Origin: Argopecten irradians
Taxonomy: Eukaryota; Mollusca; Bivalvia; Pectinida; Pectinidae
Length of the DNA: 64,000 bases
Reading direction: 5' to 3'
NCBI RefSeq assembly: GCF_041381155.1
Contig: NC_091135.1
Coordinates: 58,874,567 to 58,938,566, forward strand
Shown here: positions 12,921 to 27,200 of the stretch, piece after piece
Layout: every line of letters starts with the position of its first letter
Numbering within the stretch: the first letter of the stretch is position 1
Notes under the pieces: generated by a model
Told to the model about the DNA's origin: nothing
The model's database searches: none
The model's input: the letters and a program-made list of their open reading frames with translations, nothing else
Translations under genes and position numbers: made by a program

Positions 12921-14612
12921 TTATTTATGATGGAGACTCAGTACTTTGGTGGATCTATATTGATAATGAAGACTCAGTACTTTGGTGGATCTATATTTAT
13001 GATGGAGACTCAGTACTTTGGTGGATCTATATTTATGATGGAGACTCAGTACTTTGGTGGATCTATATTTATGATGAAGACTCAGTACTTTGGTGGATCT
13101 ATATTTATGATGAAGACTCAGTACTTTGGTGGATCTATATTTATGATGAAGACTCAGTACTTTGGTGGATCTATATTTATGATGAAGACTCAGAACTTTG
13201 GTGGATCTATATTTATGATGGAGACTCAGTACTTTGGTGGATCTTATTTATGATGAGACTCATACTTTGGTGGATCTATATTTATGATGGAGACTCAGTA
13301 CTTTTTTTGTGAATCTATATTTATGATGAAGACTCAGTACTTTGGTGGATCTATATTTATGATGAAGACTCAGTACTTTTTTGTGAATCTAAATTTATGA
13401 TGAAGATCAGTATTTGGTGGATTATATAACTCAGTACTTTGATCTAATTTATGATGAGACTCAGTACTTGGTGGATCTATATTATGATGAGACTCAACTT
13501 TGGTGGATCTATATTTATGATGGAGACTCAGTACTTTGGTGGATCTATATTTATGATGGAGACTCAGTACTTTGGTGGATCTATATTTATGATGGAGACT
13601 CAGTACTTTGGTGGATCTATATTTATGATGGAGACTCAGTACTTTGGTGGATCTATATTTATGATGGAGACTCAGTACTTAAGTGGATCTATATTTATGA
13701 TGGAGACTCAGTACTTTGGTGGATCTATATTAATGATGAAGACTCAGTACTTTGATGGATCTATATTTATGATGGAGGCTCAGTACTTTTTTGTGAATCT
13801 ATATTTATGATGAAGACTCAGTACTTTGGTGGATCTATATTTATGATGAAGACTCAGAACTTTGGTGGATCTATATTTATGATGAAGACTCAGTACTTTG
13901 GTGGACCTATATTTATGATGAAGACTCAGTACTTTGGTGGATCTATATTTATGATGAAGACTCATTACTTTGGTGGATCTATATTTTTGATGGAGACTCA
14001 GTGCTTTGGTGGATCTATATTTATGATGAAGACTCAGTACTTTGGTGGATCTATATTTATGATGAAGACTCAGTACTTTGGTGGATCTATATTTATGATG
14101 GAGACTCAGTACATTAGTGGATCTATATTTATGATGAAGACTCAGTACTTTGGCGGATCTATATTTATGATGAAGACTCAGTACTTTGGTGGATCTATGT
14201 TGATGATGGAGACTCAGTACTTTGGTGGATTTATATTTATGATGGAGACTCAGTATTTGGTGGATCTATATTTTTGATGAACATGTGACTTATGATGGAG
14301 ACTCAGTACTTTTGTGAATCTATATTTTTGATGAAGACTCAGTACTTTGGTGAATCTATATTTATGATGAAGACTCAGTACGTTTTTGTGAATCTATATT
14401 TATGATGAAGACTCAGTGCTTTGGTGGATCTATATTTATGATGAAGACTCAGTACTTTGGTGGATCTATATTTATGATGAAGACTCAGTACGTTTTTGTG
14501 AATCTATATTTATGATGAAGACTCAGTGCTTTGGTGGATCTATATTTATGATGAAGACTCAGTACTTTGGTGGATCTATATTTATGATGGAGACTCAGTA
14601 CTTTGGTGGATC
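12921..14612. repeat. 36-bp minisatellite, about 47 units, overlapping the 3' end of the MARVEL-like gene
   Basis: Units contain GACTCAGTACTTTGGTGGAT followed by CTATATTTATGATG. Most are intact in length, with A/G differences (GGAGACT or GAAGACT) and a few shortened or TTTTTGTG variants around 13240-13500 and 14290-14520. Because 36 is a multiple of three, long frames stay open through it on the + strand (MMETQYFGGSIF repeated). These are not taken as genes. The unit nearest the gene supplies its last codons and stop. Confidence 0.97.
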
Positions 14613-16377
14613 AGTGGTCATATTGCTGTCCGGGTCATAAGGCGGAGGAGCATTCTGTTGTGACTGTGATTGAACTCCCATGAAGATGAGAACTCGGTTC
14701 TGAGTTGGTTCATGTTCCTTTCTCAGTTTAAATAATAGCAGGATAATCTCGGCGACACAGGTACCCGTTGTGAAAAATCCGAATGCCTGTATGAAAAAAA
14801 CAAGTTCAGTACTAGTAGTATATACAACATGCTTACCAAGAAAACGAAATTCGAAACTGCTAAAGCTATATTTATAACTAATTTCTTATTCTAGAAGAGG
14901 ATGTATTCAACTCCATACTTTAATGGAATTTAATTGAATTTATCATATTGTTCCAGACATTTATTAGATTCCATATGAATAATTCGATAATCTTTTGATA
15001 TTGTTACTCTCTCGTATATGGAGCAGAAAGCGCTTACTCTGATAATCTGACATTCCTATTGTACTTCTCCATACGTTTGTATTTACATTTGCTCTTATTA
15101 TATAGGTTAAGTAATTTCTAAGTTTTTGAATTTTTTTTGGCGAAAAAATGTTAAGATTGTTTTATCATTTTTTTGAGCTTTTCTTGATTTCTGTACCTCT
15201 TAGAAAAAGAGATATTTTGGCAAAATAAATTATCATACCGCTGTAGCTTTATATCCACCCCTCCAACATGCGTTGGCAGCCATTGCGATAGATCCAAAAA
15301 AGAAAAATATTATGTACACCGCAGTGTTTGCCATCATCTGAAATAATAAATAGAATATTATACATATATATATTGGACCGGTTAACCTTATCTTCTTTAT
15401 ACCGTTTGTCTTATTGCGATACTGAATGTGGACGATTGCTTTGTGTCCAAAATTTATCGTGAAATAGGATGCATCCCTCAGTCAATAACACAAAAAGTAG
15501 ATTATAGAAAGGTCTGGTGTCTCCTAACGTTCTTCGAACTGACAATCAAGATTAATTAGCTTGGCAAGATCCGCTTTTCTATTATACATTAATTTATTAT
15601 AATAATACATGATTGGTCTTTCAATACTCGCCTAGATATGAACGTTTGGAAATTACACATACCAGCAAGGTCCATGGAACGAACGACCCACACAGAATTC
15701 CCTTTTTGTTTGTGAGGAGGAATATGATGTAGCGAAAGACGGAGAGTATAAACCAAGATGTAGAAACAAACTCAAAGAAGTCGTATGTGGTTCCGTAGCC
15801 GGCATAGCAGTTGATGTTATAACTAGCGGAGACCAGAATGGTGCCCAACAGAGCTAAGAGCTGTGGGAATGATTAATTGTAATGCTTAGAATGGGTGTCA
15901 ACAGAAGACATTCACACTTCATTAAACTCATATACACAAAATTAGAAGATATCTGTATATCAAACCTTTTAATCAGCAAAATATTTTATAAAAAAAAATT
16001 GTAGCAATTGCATTAGATGTTCTAATGAACCACATAAAAAACTGAATTTGTTCAAATACTAACCAGAAGTTAACCATCATATGACAGTGAATACAGAACT
16101 TCAGAAACAGACTAAAAGCATTACCACATTATTGGTGAGACATATGAAAACATTAAAATAATGACATCTGTACCTATCATTGCCTGATTTTTAAACGTTA
16201 ACAAGATAGTGTTGATAAACTACGTACGCCTGATACTGCCGTTACGATTCCCAGAGGACTTTTCACATAGCCTAAATTGAGTGGTATGGTGATACCGGCT
16301 ACCTGGACCCTTTTGATGTCTGCATCCTCGGACTCAGTGGTGGTCTGTTGGGTCTGGGGAGGGTTTTCTTCATCCAT
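14595..16377 (-). CDS. MARVEL/CMTM-like four-transmembrane protein
   Basis: Four coding exons on the minus strand (16228-16377, 15663-15860, 15239-15337, 14595-14786) join with AG/GT borders, all in phase 0, to give 212 residues. The start is the ATG at 16377. The N-terminus is hydrophilic and acidic (MDEENPPQTQQTTTESED) and precedes LGYVKSPLGIVTA. Four hydrophobic spans follow at about 41-63, 77-102, 112-144 and 150-170, the MARVEL-fold arrangement of CMTM and plasmolipin proteins, which act in membrane trafficking. A cytoplasmic tail follows LLLFKLRKEHEP and holds PPPY and a terminal PPKY, both PPxY motifs of the kind bound by WW domains of NEDD4-type ligases. The last residues, DPPKY, and the TGA are encoded by the first unit of the adjoining minisatellite. 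Family is inferred from topology and the SPLG-type start; the exact subfamily is uncertain. Confidence 0.8.
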
Positions 16378-19300
16378 TATCAATGCTTACTTAAATGAAA
16401 TCTAGAACAAACAAAATGTGCGGAATGCTTTGGAGAAAACCTTTTGTATATTATTTGTCAAAGCATGTGAAACAACAATACGCATGTCGTTATGACACGT
16501 GTATTAAATGAAACATGAAAAGAAACATTATATTTGTTCGGTGTCTTCAACGGCAAGCATTAGTGTGAAATAGCACTAATAAAAGAACATTTACATCCGG
16601 AATGGGCAGAAATAAGGTATATAATATAACTCCAGTTAAAGTGAATAGTCGGGCAAAGAAAACCAGTCTAAATGCGTTCATTGGCCTTCCAAAAGTTCTC
16701 ACATATTAATACGACGGTCAAGTTTTGCTTAGTTTCCCAGTTCTGACCATTAAAGTAAAGAAAAGTTGAAAGCATTGAAAGCGAGGCTGCGTGGAAATGT
16801 AACCACGGACATAGTGAGCCAGGAGGACGTTTGAGAATTTCCACACTTTGAATTAATTTCTTCGTACGCAGACAGATTTTGACGAGAGATTTTATTTTTC
16901 CATTTCATAAGAAATTATACTGAATACATTAACACCATTTTACCGACTTTAGCCATCCTTGCCCGACTGTTCACTTTAAGATTCAGATGTGCCGGCATAG
17001 TGAATTGCTTCGACTCCAGCCACACAATGTTAGAATAACGTTGTGTTATGTAAAATCACCAAAGAGGATAGCGTGGAAACAAAAGACTTACTATGTAAGG
17101 GCAAATTGAAAGCAATGAAGAATCAGAGTATTCTCTAAGGCCATGGTGTTAACCCTCCAAGCTTTATAATGATGATTACAAATGTAGATTTATATGTGAT
17201 GTAAGTATAGTATTAAGAAAATAAAGATTAATTTTCAAAATATTAATTTTCAGAATCCATTAACTCCTGGAGTACCACACTAGAATTATGACAGGACATG
17301 GTTGTACTTATAATTATGGTAAAAAGACAGAAGGTCTCGGTTGAACAACGATTTAAATTCAGATTGGCGCTAGAAATAGTATACATAGCCTTTATCGTAT
17401 GCTATGGTAGATGCAAGTGGCAGGAAATTGAAGCTTGATATTTCATATTTATGTGTAAAGTATTAATCAAGACAGAAAACAAATCATGAGTATAGAAAGA
17501 ATATAAAATACGTTTGTGGACAAGTACTGTTTCCAATAATTACATTCTGTACGGTTCCTTATTTCGACATGTACGCCAATCAATGAAAATCACTAATCTA
17601 GTAATCGCTTTGCTTACATATACCTTACTTACATGTGCCTTGCCAAACCATTTAGACAAAACAATCAAAGCTTGCATGCATCCCATATATATCAAGAAAG
17701 ATAACTCTTATGCATCACATGGATATACCCGCCCCCATCCATGTGGATTACTAATTACCTCATGACTGGTGTTATATTATTACATATTGACTCATCTTGT
17801 CACCGGAATTGATACATGTCATCTATACGATAACTTTACATATTATACTGTGTTGTGTTATTTCGCGATTTCTTCCTAATAAGCTCCAGCACACCTGCTC
17901 TCAGCTTTTATATTATAGAAAATTGCAATCTGTTTTCTTATCCTGAATAATTCAAAAAATCTTTGTTTATATTGAAATTAGGGAAATGTATCACAAATAA
18001 TCATATTAGTTAATTTATCGTAATATGACTTACCATTCAGACGATCATCATAGCCTCCCCTGATTTATGTCGTTGTAAAGTAACACGTATGAATCTGTCG
18101 ATAACACGAAAGATAACATTCCCCAGTCAGATAAACGGCAGCCAGTAGTGGGTACCGTATCCGGACATGTCTGGTGTACCAATCATAAACAATATAAACG
18201 TTACTGTCAAGCAGTAACAAACAATAGATGGAATCTTTTATTTTAAAAATCACCCCTTTCACCGTTTCCAAGTAAAAACCTTAGTATAAAACGTCACTAG
18301 ATGGATCAACATGGGAAGAAATAACTCTTACGTTCAACAACTATTCTTACTAAAGTGTGTGATGGATTTTAGTGGGCGAGCGGAAAGATCAATAGAAAAA
18401 AGTAGTGGTTCTAATAATAGTATCTTACAACTTTATCTCGAGGACGCGACCAGAGGATGAACGTTGGTGCTAAAATACCTCAACCAGTTGACCACCATAT
18501 AGTATCTTAGGTATCTGTAATTCTTAGTCAATCTGTATCACAAGAGGATATGGTTAATCGAAACAACGAGTAAGATATGATATGTACCCCATAAAATGTT
18601 GTCATTTTTGCAAAATGGGAAAAGAAAAATAACATCCATCACGAATCTGCATCAGTATCAGAACAAAATAGATATGTGAATTTGTAATTGGTAATGTAAA
18701 ACTTTATTTAGAATTGAAATGTTTTGGCGTTTTATTTGGTCACATTCTACCATCAATACAGCTGGGCTTTATAACCTTATATAGGGCGATTTAAAGAGAG
18801 ACATAATATCTGTATAGCATGCTAAAACCAGGGAAGGCCTACATTTGGCAATTACCAATTGTCAGAAAAATAGACACATTACACGCTGACCATATCACAA
18901 AGCAAATTCCAGAAAACCCAACATCATTTAAAACTATTTAATGAGTATTTCCTCACACAGACATATTTGTTTTAACAAGAGCATTTTATCTGCTAACTAG
19001 ACTTCCTTTGAAGCATTGTCTATAAATGTTAAGTGTATGCATTAGACGTATTACTTTCGATAGTTACTGACACGGGAATGTGTTTAGTGTTCTTGGCTGG
19101 TTATTAAATATACCAGTGCTATCTACGACAGTCTAGTTTCTAAAGTGTCATTAATTATATCCATTTGTTTTTGATTTCTATAGTGCTTCTTTTCTCTGTG
19201 TTAATGGATTTCTGAATAGTATAACACTATTAACCGTGTGTACAGTGGAACAATGTATATCAGAATGCTATGGAATGATATCATATACAATTATATGCAT

Positions 19301-21690
19301 TTATGTGCCTGGTGGTGGGGTGATATGATGGTGTATTATCTATTCGAAAGTGTGACATGCTTTATAAAATGATAATGATGATGTGCATGTTAAATAGCGC
19401 CGAGAAAAATCATTGTTCGTTAAATGTATTCGTTATTCGTTGTTTGTTTTGTTTTGTTACTTCACTTCAAAATAAAACATGTTAAACAGTTATAATGGCA
19501 TTAATGAAGCATCTTTGAAAGTAATGACCCACTGACCAGCTTTATATTGTTAGTTTTGTATCTTATCGGGATGTCAGACATACAGGTCAATGTCAATTCA
19601 CTGTATGAAAGGAAATAAGTGATATTTATGTACGATGTTACATTCCTCTTTGTAGTTATACTCTGCACCCTACAGAATATCAAATTATCCGTCAAGTCTT
19701 CCAAATAAGTCATTTACCTTTTACATAACACGTCATAAGGCTTCATTGTCATTACCTATAAAAGCTAAAAATAGATATGTGATATTAAATTAAAGTGATC
19801 GTAATAATATCAAATTTAAAATTGTCACGTTCATCCAATCATTTCAGATTTCACATCAGCAGACACATTACTATGAATATCTCAATAGTTACACAAGTAT
19901 TCCATGGAAGCATTTGGAATGCCAGAAAGTAAAAAAGATTTCTATTTAATCAATTGCTGACAACTGAAGTATTGCTCCAAAGGAACTATAATGCTGTAAA
20001 AAAATCAGTAAAAATTGCTTTTAAGGTAACATAATGATTTAAAACGAAATATGATAACTGAATTTCTAAAAAGTGAATATCCTATAGATGCAGTCCTTTC
20101 AATCGTTATTTTTGTCACAACATTTTTAAATTGATTTATCAATTTTGTACATTTCTGTAGAATACAGTCACTTCTTGTATGTCTTGGTTATTTCGGACAT
20201 AGATAATACCTACTTTTTTTCTCTACTATTTTTTAGATTCTTAGTTACAAGGTGCAAACCATTCCATTACTTACACATGAGAGCTTTTATTGTATTCATC
20301 GGCGGTATTTCGGTATACAGTATCTATTCTAATGGTGCTATGAATGGTAATATTCATCTAGTAAAACAGGACAAATTACATATGTAGTATATTTAGTCAG
20401 TAATTAAAGTTACTTTCTTTACACTATTACCATCACTGACAAAGTTTTACTTCAGAAAGTATTTACATCCCGTATTTGCATTTGCGTTTCTTTTATTTAC
20501 ATTACAACCTGTATTTCTATTTAGGCATTGGACGAGTTTCCATGAAAATGTTAACAAATCGTGATCATGATGACTTTGTTCTGAGCTGTCCACTGTCCTG
20601 ACGTTGGGCAGACTGCAAACTTTCCTCGATCCAGGTACAGTAAGCTTTATATTGAATGTCATCCAGTCAAAAACCTAAACAAACGTCTATAGCTACATGA
20701 ATGAATGAAAAAAACACTAGAATATCTTTATGTACCAATGGAGACCAAATTACCATTTCTACAAAAATAATTCAATATTTCCTTTAATTTGTTTTGATTT
20801 GTAGTTAATGCTTGCTGAGCAATATTGTAGTCAGACCATTCCTATAATAATTCGTGATATAGTATTTCTTGTAATACGAGTACAGATATCGCAGATTGTA
20901 AATGACGTAACGACCGCACTATGTTTGATAGACGACAAAATAATCATTTGTTTTATACGACAATATATATATATTATATTTTATGATTCTGAACAAATTG
21001 TAGATTAGTGAGGTTAGACGTTTTAGCATTAAGAAAGTGAAACACTGGGTTGTTGGTAAAGAAATATTTTTTTCATGTAAATCAAATGTGTCTCGTCTTA
21101 TTCAGGAAGAGGTGAAAAACAAACTAACAAACACCGACAAACAACAAGGAAAAATGTAGTTTTAATGACAAACGCTTTTTATTATTATGCAAGGAATAGT
21201 TTGGGTATTTTGAAATAATGTAACTATGGAAATTAAGCACATGTACTAACAAATAGCAAACAAAATAAATCTACCAAGCTGTTATTGACAAAGATCAGGT
21301 GTAAATAAAATCGTGTTCAAAGTAATTCCTTAGGACAATAATGTAGAAAATTTAAAGTATCCACAAATGTTTATAATAATTGAATTGTATACATATTTCA
21401 GTAGATAAATTTTCTTAGTAAACATTTAATGGAGCGAGCGCTCCTTCCTTGATAACAACAACCTTACACTATACATTGTACATACAATTATGCATCTGTA
21501 CCTACCCCGTATAATGGGTCACCTATATAGTGACACTTTGAGCCCGTTCTTGTCCGCGCTATCGCCGGTTATCACAGGCGCTGTACTAGTGCCTAACACC
21601 GGGCAGATTTTGACCGTGCGATGATATAGCTGGACGGCAACAAGCGCCTCATCTATTGTAACACTGGCCAAGGAGACATGAACATCGCTA
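16378..21690. other. Intergenic region between the MARVEL-like and DOK genes
   Basis: The two flanking genes diverge, so both promoters should lie here. I see no exon that joins either gene. A short frame at 17583-17762 starts with a signal-peptide-like MKITNLVIALLTYTLLTC, but it stands alone in AT-rich sequence. No long repeat is obvious. Confidence 0.45.
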
Positions 21691-21691
21691 T

Positions 21692-21698
21692 TATATAA
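21692..21698 (+). promoter_or_regulatory. Candidate TATA box of the DOK-like gene
   Basis: TATATAA lies about 85 bp upstream of the start codon at 21783, just before a TTTTCAG initiator-like stretch. Spacing allows a short 5' UTR. Motif only; no transcription evidence. Confidence 0.35.
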
Positions 21699-21782
21699 CC
21701 ATTTTCAGCGGAGACCATTTTTAGAATATTGGAACCACTATTACATGATAAAGAATAACAAAGTTAAAACGATTCGGTGTGT

Positions 21783-24154
21783 ATGATGTCCGGACTTCAG
21801 AAGTCGGGCTATCTACAAGTGAAGCAACCGTCAAGCATTAAAGGACGAAAGCTAAAGGTAAGCACACTATTCTATATCAATCACGTATTTTGGTGTCAAA
21901 GAACAATATTATTTTTCTGTTTCGCATTTTATTTCTAGAAAAGTTTTCATAATGTTATTACAAGTACAGTATAACCAGTCCTTGTCAATGATCCTTGTTA
22001 ATGCCGATGTACATTGCATGCCATTTTACTTCTTAATGTATGATACAGTAATTAAACATGTAAACCTGTATAATCCAGAAACTTGGCTATACCGGCTGAA
22101 TATGCTGTAATCAAACATGTAAACATGTATCAATTAGAAACTTGGCTATACCAGCTGAATATGCTGTAATTAAACATGTAAACCTGTATAATCCAGAAAC
22201 TTGACTATACCGGCTGAATATGCTGTAATTAAACATGTAAACATGTATAATCCAGAAACTTGGCTATACCGACTGAACATGCTGTAATTAAACACGTAAA
22301 CCTGTATAATCCAGAAACTTGGCTATACCGACTGAACATGCTGTAATTTACATGTAAACCTGTATAATCCAGAAACTTGGCTATACCAGCTGAATATGCG
22401 GTAATCAAACATGTAAACCTGTATAATCCAGAAACTTGGCTATACCGGCTGAACATGCTGTAATTAAACACGTAAACCTGTATAATCCAGAAACTTGGCT
22501 ATACCGGCTGAACATGCTGTAATTAAACATGTAAACATGTATCAATTAGAAACTTGACTATACCGGCTGAACATGCTGTAATTCAACATGTAAACATGTA
22601 TAATTTAGAAACTTGGCTATACCGGCTGAACATGCTGTAATCAAACATGTAAACCTGTATAATTTAGAAACTTGGCTATACCGGCTGAACATGCTGTAAT
22701 TAAACATGTAAACATGTATTAATTAGAAACTTGGCTATACCGGCTGAACATGTTGTAATTAAACATGTAAACATGTATCAATTAGAAACTTGGCTTTACC
22801 GGCTGAACATGCTGTAATTAAACATGTAAACATGTATAATCCAGAAACTTGGCTATACTGGCTGAACATGCTGTAATTAAACATGTAAACATATGTAATT
22901 TAGAAACTAGGCTATACCGGCTGAATATGATGTAATTAAACATGTAAACCTGTATAATCCAGAAACTTGGCTATACCGGCTGAACATGCTGGTCTCGGCG
23001 GCATCTGGTTTAGACAAGTTACACTATAAATAACGAACGGATCATGTTTCGTATTTAGAGGGGTATTTTTTTGGTCTAAAATGTTGGGTTTTTTTCACAA
23101 AATTATTTCAAATATGTGTACTACCATTTATATTTCAACGATATTCTTTTGATATGAATTATTTTTCATTATTTTGTTCTTTTTGCTTAGATATTGCTAC
23201 AATATTTATATAAACCTTATTAATAAAAGTTTTTGTATCACGAATACTTTCAGAGCTTAAATATCATCTTTCAATGCATCATTTGTAATAAAGTGATACA
23301 TGTGTACTTTGATTGTTAAATATCGCATATGACTCTGGATTACATGAAAATGAAAAACACAGAAAGTTACGTATCGTAACTGATTTTTCAATTCTATTTG
23401 TGTGCTAATGTACATAATTGTATTGCTTAAGAGTCAAACTTAACAAACATCAATTTACAATAAGAGATGGAATCAACTGCATCAGTAACTCTCCTAAATA
23501 AAACAAGTTTTGTTTTCAATATATTTTATATCAGATGCAACATTCATCATCATTAAGAACATAATATGTAAATATGACAAGTAATGGTGTAGCTGTATAG
23601 GCACTATTACAAAAACAAAACCGTAACAGTGGACAATATGTCACCGTCAAGACGTCATAATTAATGCTAATGTTATCATGACGTCAAACTAGCAGATTCC
23701 ATGCAATGTAGTTTGAGTTATAGTCTAAAACACAACACATACGATTATTCGTTTAGAACTTCTGTCGTCTTTATCGGACGGATATATTTTAAAATGAAAG
23801 TATATTAGGAGGTGAAATTATCACCTCGAGCAGCATACTGGTTATAAAATAGCTCTCTCCCTCTCACTCCCCCATCTCTCTCTTTCTCTTTCTTCCCTAA
23901 CTCTCTCCCTCTCACTCCCCCATCTCTCTTTCTTCCCTGACTCTCTCCCTCTCACTCCCCCATCTCTCTCTTTCTTCCCTAACTCTCTCCCTCTCACTCC
24001 CCCATCTCTCTCTTTCTCTTTCTTCCCTAACTCTCTCCCTCTCACTCCCCCATCTCTCTCTTTCTTCTCTAACTCTCTCCCTCTCACTCCCCCATCTCTC
24101 TCTTTCTTCCTTAACTCTCTCCCTCTCACTCCCCCATCTCTCTCTTTCTTCCCT

Positions 24155-24238
<84 letters not shown>

Positions 24239-27200
24239 ACTCTCTCCCTCTCTCTGTATCTCAAATACAACTTTATATATTATGTATATTTTATATTGTA
24301 AATGCCATCTTGTCTATATATTTTTGAATGTTTTAATTTTTGGGGGAACGGAAGTTGTACAACTTGTGCCCAATCCCATTGCACGTTTGGCAATAAAATA
24401 TGTTTAAACCAATAACATACGATTATTAAAGTACATTGACATTTTACGTAATGATAAAAACATTGAATTAATGAACGTACTCAAAATCTGTATAAGCACT
24501 TCGTAAACAATGCCTTATATGAAGATAAACGTATCTGCTCCAAAGTTTAAAGTAGTACTTGAGTTTCAAGGTTTTTGCTATCCAAATACATGCATATGTA
24601 TAAAGAAGATAGTATCGTTGATGACATAGCTAGATGTCCACACAGCCGACCGGGGGTATATACTCAGCAGATAAGTACGGTCATTGACTATAAATCGGGT
24701 CTATGTTTGTCAATAGACAAATATAATCAATGGTGCAAATATTCATATGAACATGACTCATTGTTACAACAGGTCAATTTCTTACCTCTTCATGTGGTAA
24801 GATTTTGCAGAAAAAGCTGTAAATAAAACGTACAATTCTTGTCGAGCACCTCCTGAATAGTTAACAGAAAAACTTTAATAAGATAAAATAATGATAATAA
24901 TATAAAAAAAAAATGTATAAAGCCTAAAAATCACAAAAACCCCAACAAAACACGAAAATGTAAATATAACTCTATAGATGTTAACAAAACATGATAAGAT
25001 CAGTGACAAATGGTCTGGTTCTATTTAATATGCACATAATTCAGTTGGTTATCATTTATGTTAATCTTAATACATGCTCTAAAAGGGCACCATATCGGTG
25101 ATATAATTGTGTCAATGACGTCACAGTATATCACAGCTCAAAATATATAGTTGATATAATATGTTAATATAAAGAGCACGTGTTATTAATTACGCCCATC
25201 TGATACACTAATTTGTAAGCATGCGTTGCTATTTGGTACTGATAACAAATACATGTCCGTGTAACAGGATATGTAAGACATGGATAAGGTCAAGGCTATT
25301 TGACCTTCTACCCAGGCCATATCTTAATTCGATATATCGTCTAAACAACAAGACTTGTAATTAATTGTCTGGTTACCCAAACGGTCACGTACTAATATGT
25401 CACCGAATTTTGAGTTCCAAATATCAAATCTGATGTTTTGTGAGACGATGGTTTTTATGGAAACTTTTTGCGTTATACAATACATTAACCTTCATAACAT
25501 GATGTGTTGTCTTAATTCTTTTTCTCTTTTCTACCCTTCTACCTCGTGCTGCAGGGTACCTTATATCTCATTAAAAACAATTCAATGTACGTTTTGACTA
25601 AGGAATATTTTACCATGATTAAATCACGCAACATGCATGATATAGGTCAAAAGTACACAGATAGCGCGATATTGTACAGTATCAATGGATACCTGATAAA
25701 GGCGATGATACATAAACAATAATAAAGGTAGATTAAAGCAGGGATAACACAATTGAGTTTATAACTAAATTGATGTTGTTAGTTAAACATTATTGACATC
25801 AGATAAATATTCTAAATAAGTCACCTGTTGCATGCACAAGTTCCAATTATGACAAAATAATTAATTTTTATTTGTTTTCATACTAAATCCGACTTTCTGA
25901 TTGGCAGATACTTTTTCTTCATACTACTATGATGAAAAAATCCGAGAATGGTGCGAAAACTCGAAGTTATCATAACGTCACAATAGCGACGTCGACGTTG
26001 CGTATTGATTCAGAAAAAATAATCCATTGGAAAATCAATGGAATAGTACGCTTAATCTTATGTTATCAAGAAGTCTGAAAAATTAATTATAAGCATTGAT
26101 GCAACTACTTTTTAACTTCATCGGGTTATGAAATAAATTGTGTTTGCAAACTTTTATGAGAATCCGCTACGCAAAATGCAAAGATGATATTATGAACCTA
26201 AACAAGCCAATGTAGACAGAAATACAATTACATGCATACAGTAATACATACCAACACAAGAATCCTTAAGTTTCTAAATTTTCATTTGAAGAAGCATTGA
26301 CTTCAAGTGAGTTTATTCCATGATTAAAAAGGGAAATAAATTAAGTTTGACATTATTGAATGTTTCAGTCATGGAAAACAAAATGGGCGATTTTACACAA
26401 AATGAGCAACATATCTGAAGGGACATTTGCTGCCAAATTAGACTTGTATCCTGATGAGATGTCCGCGAACAGATCATCTCCAGACAAACTCACCTATATA
26501 TTTGAGAATGTGTCCTGTATCCAATCAGCGAATTCCAAGACCCACAAATGTGCATTTGAGATTGTAGAGAAATACCCCGTGATATGTCTAGCATCGCTCA
26601 TTGACGAGGATACAGTGGAATGGGCTAAGGCTTTCCAGTATATATTCTGGCCTCCGCCTGGTCCAGATGGAAAAGGTAACACTGTCTAGGTCTTAGAATT
26701 TCATATCTTGAAATATCTTGAAAAAAGATTTTTTCGAATATTTTAAGCTTTGGTTGAAAGTTTAGCTCAAAGATGGATTTTGATATCTATATACCGTAAA
26801 CCAATTTTCTTGCGCGGCTTCCGTGATCTCCATTTCAAGAACAAGTTCGTGATGATTAAAGATCGTTGATTTAAAAGTTGAATTTCAATATAAATGATGA
26901 TGTTAAAATGATGCGAAAGTAAATCCAACACGAAAGAAAGTTGATTTACATTAAACTAGTTTTGAGTTTTATCGGATAATTTTGGAATTAAACATGATAA
27001 AATTTTGTTTTGAGATTTTCATGGTCGGAATTTAAAAGCCACCTGGATACGTGTTTGTTTAATTAAAACAACTATAAGTTGTCATTATGATCACGTTAAT
27101 GACGAAACAATTAGCGCTAATAATACGTGTATATGTTTCCAACTCTAACTACGTTATATTTCGTTATGTAGAATGACGATCTATATTAGGGCTAATTGCT

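Noticed and set aside
12822-14640. Long + strand frames reading MMETQYFGGSIF repeated
   Set aside because: They are open only because the 36-bp period is a multiple of three; two frames are open at once and the array overlaps the 3' end of a gene on the other strand.
17583-17762. Short frame with a signal-peptide-like start (MKITNLVIALLTYTLLTC)
   Set aside because: Only about 59 residues, no dibasic-amidation pattern typical of a neuropeptide precursor and no neighbouring exon; chance is likely in AT-rich DNA.
23842-24270. 142-codon Arg/Glu-rich minus-strand frame
   Set aside because: Translation of CT-rich satellite and a pure (TC)n run inside the DOK intron.
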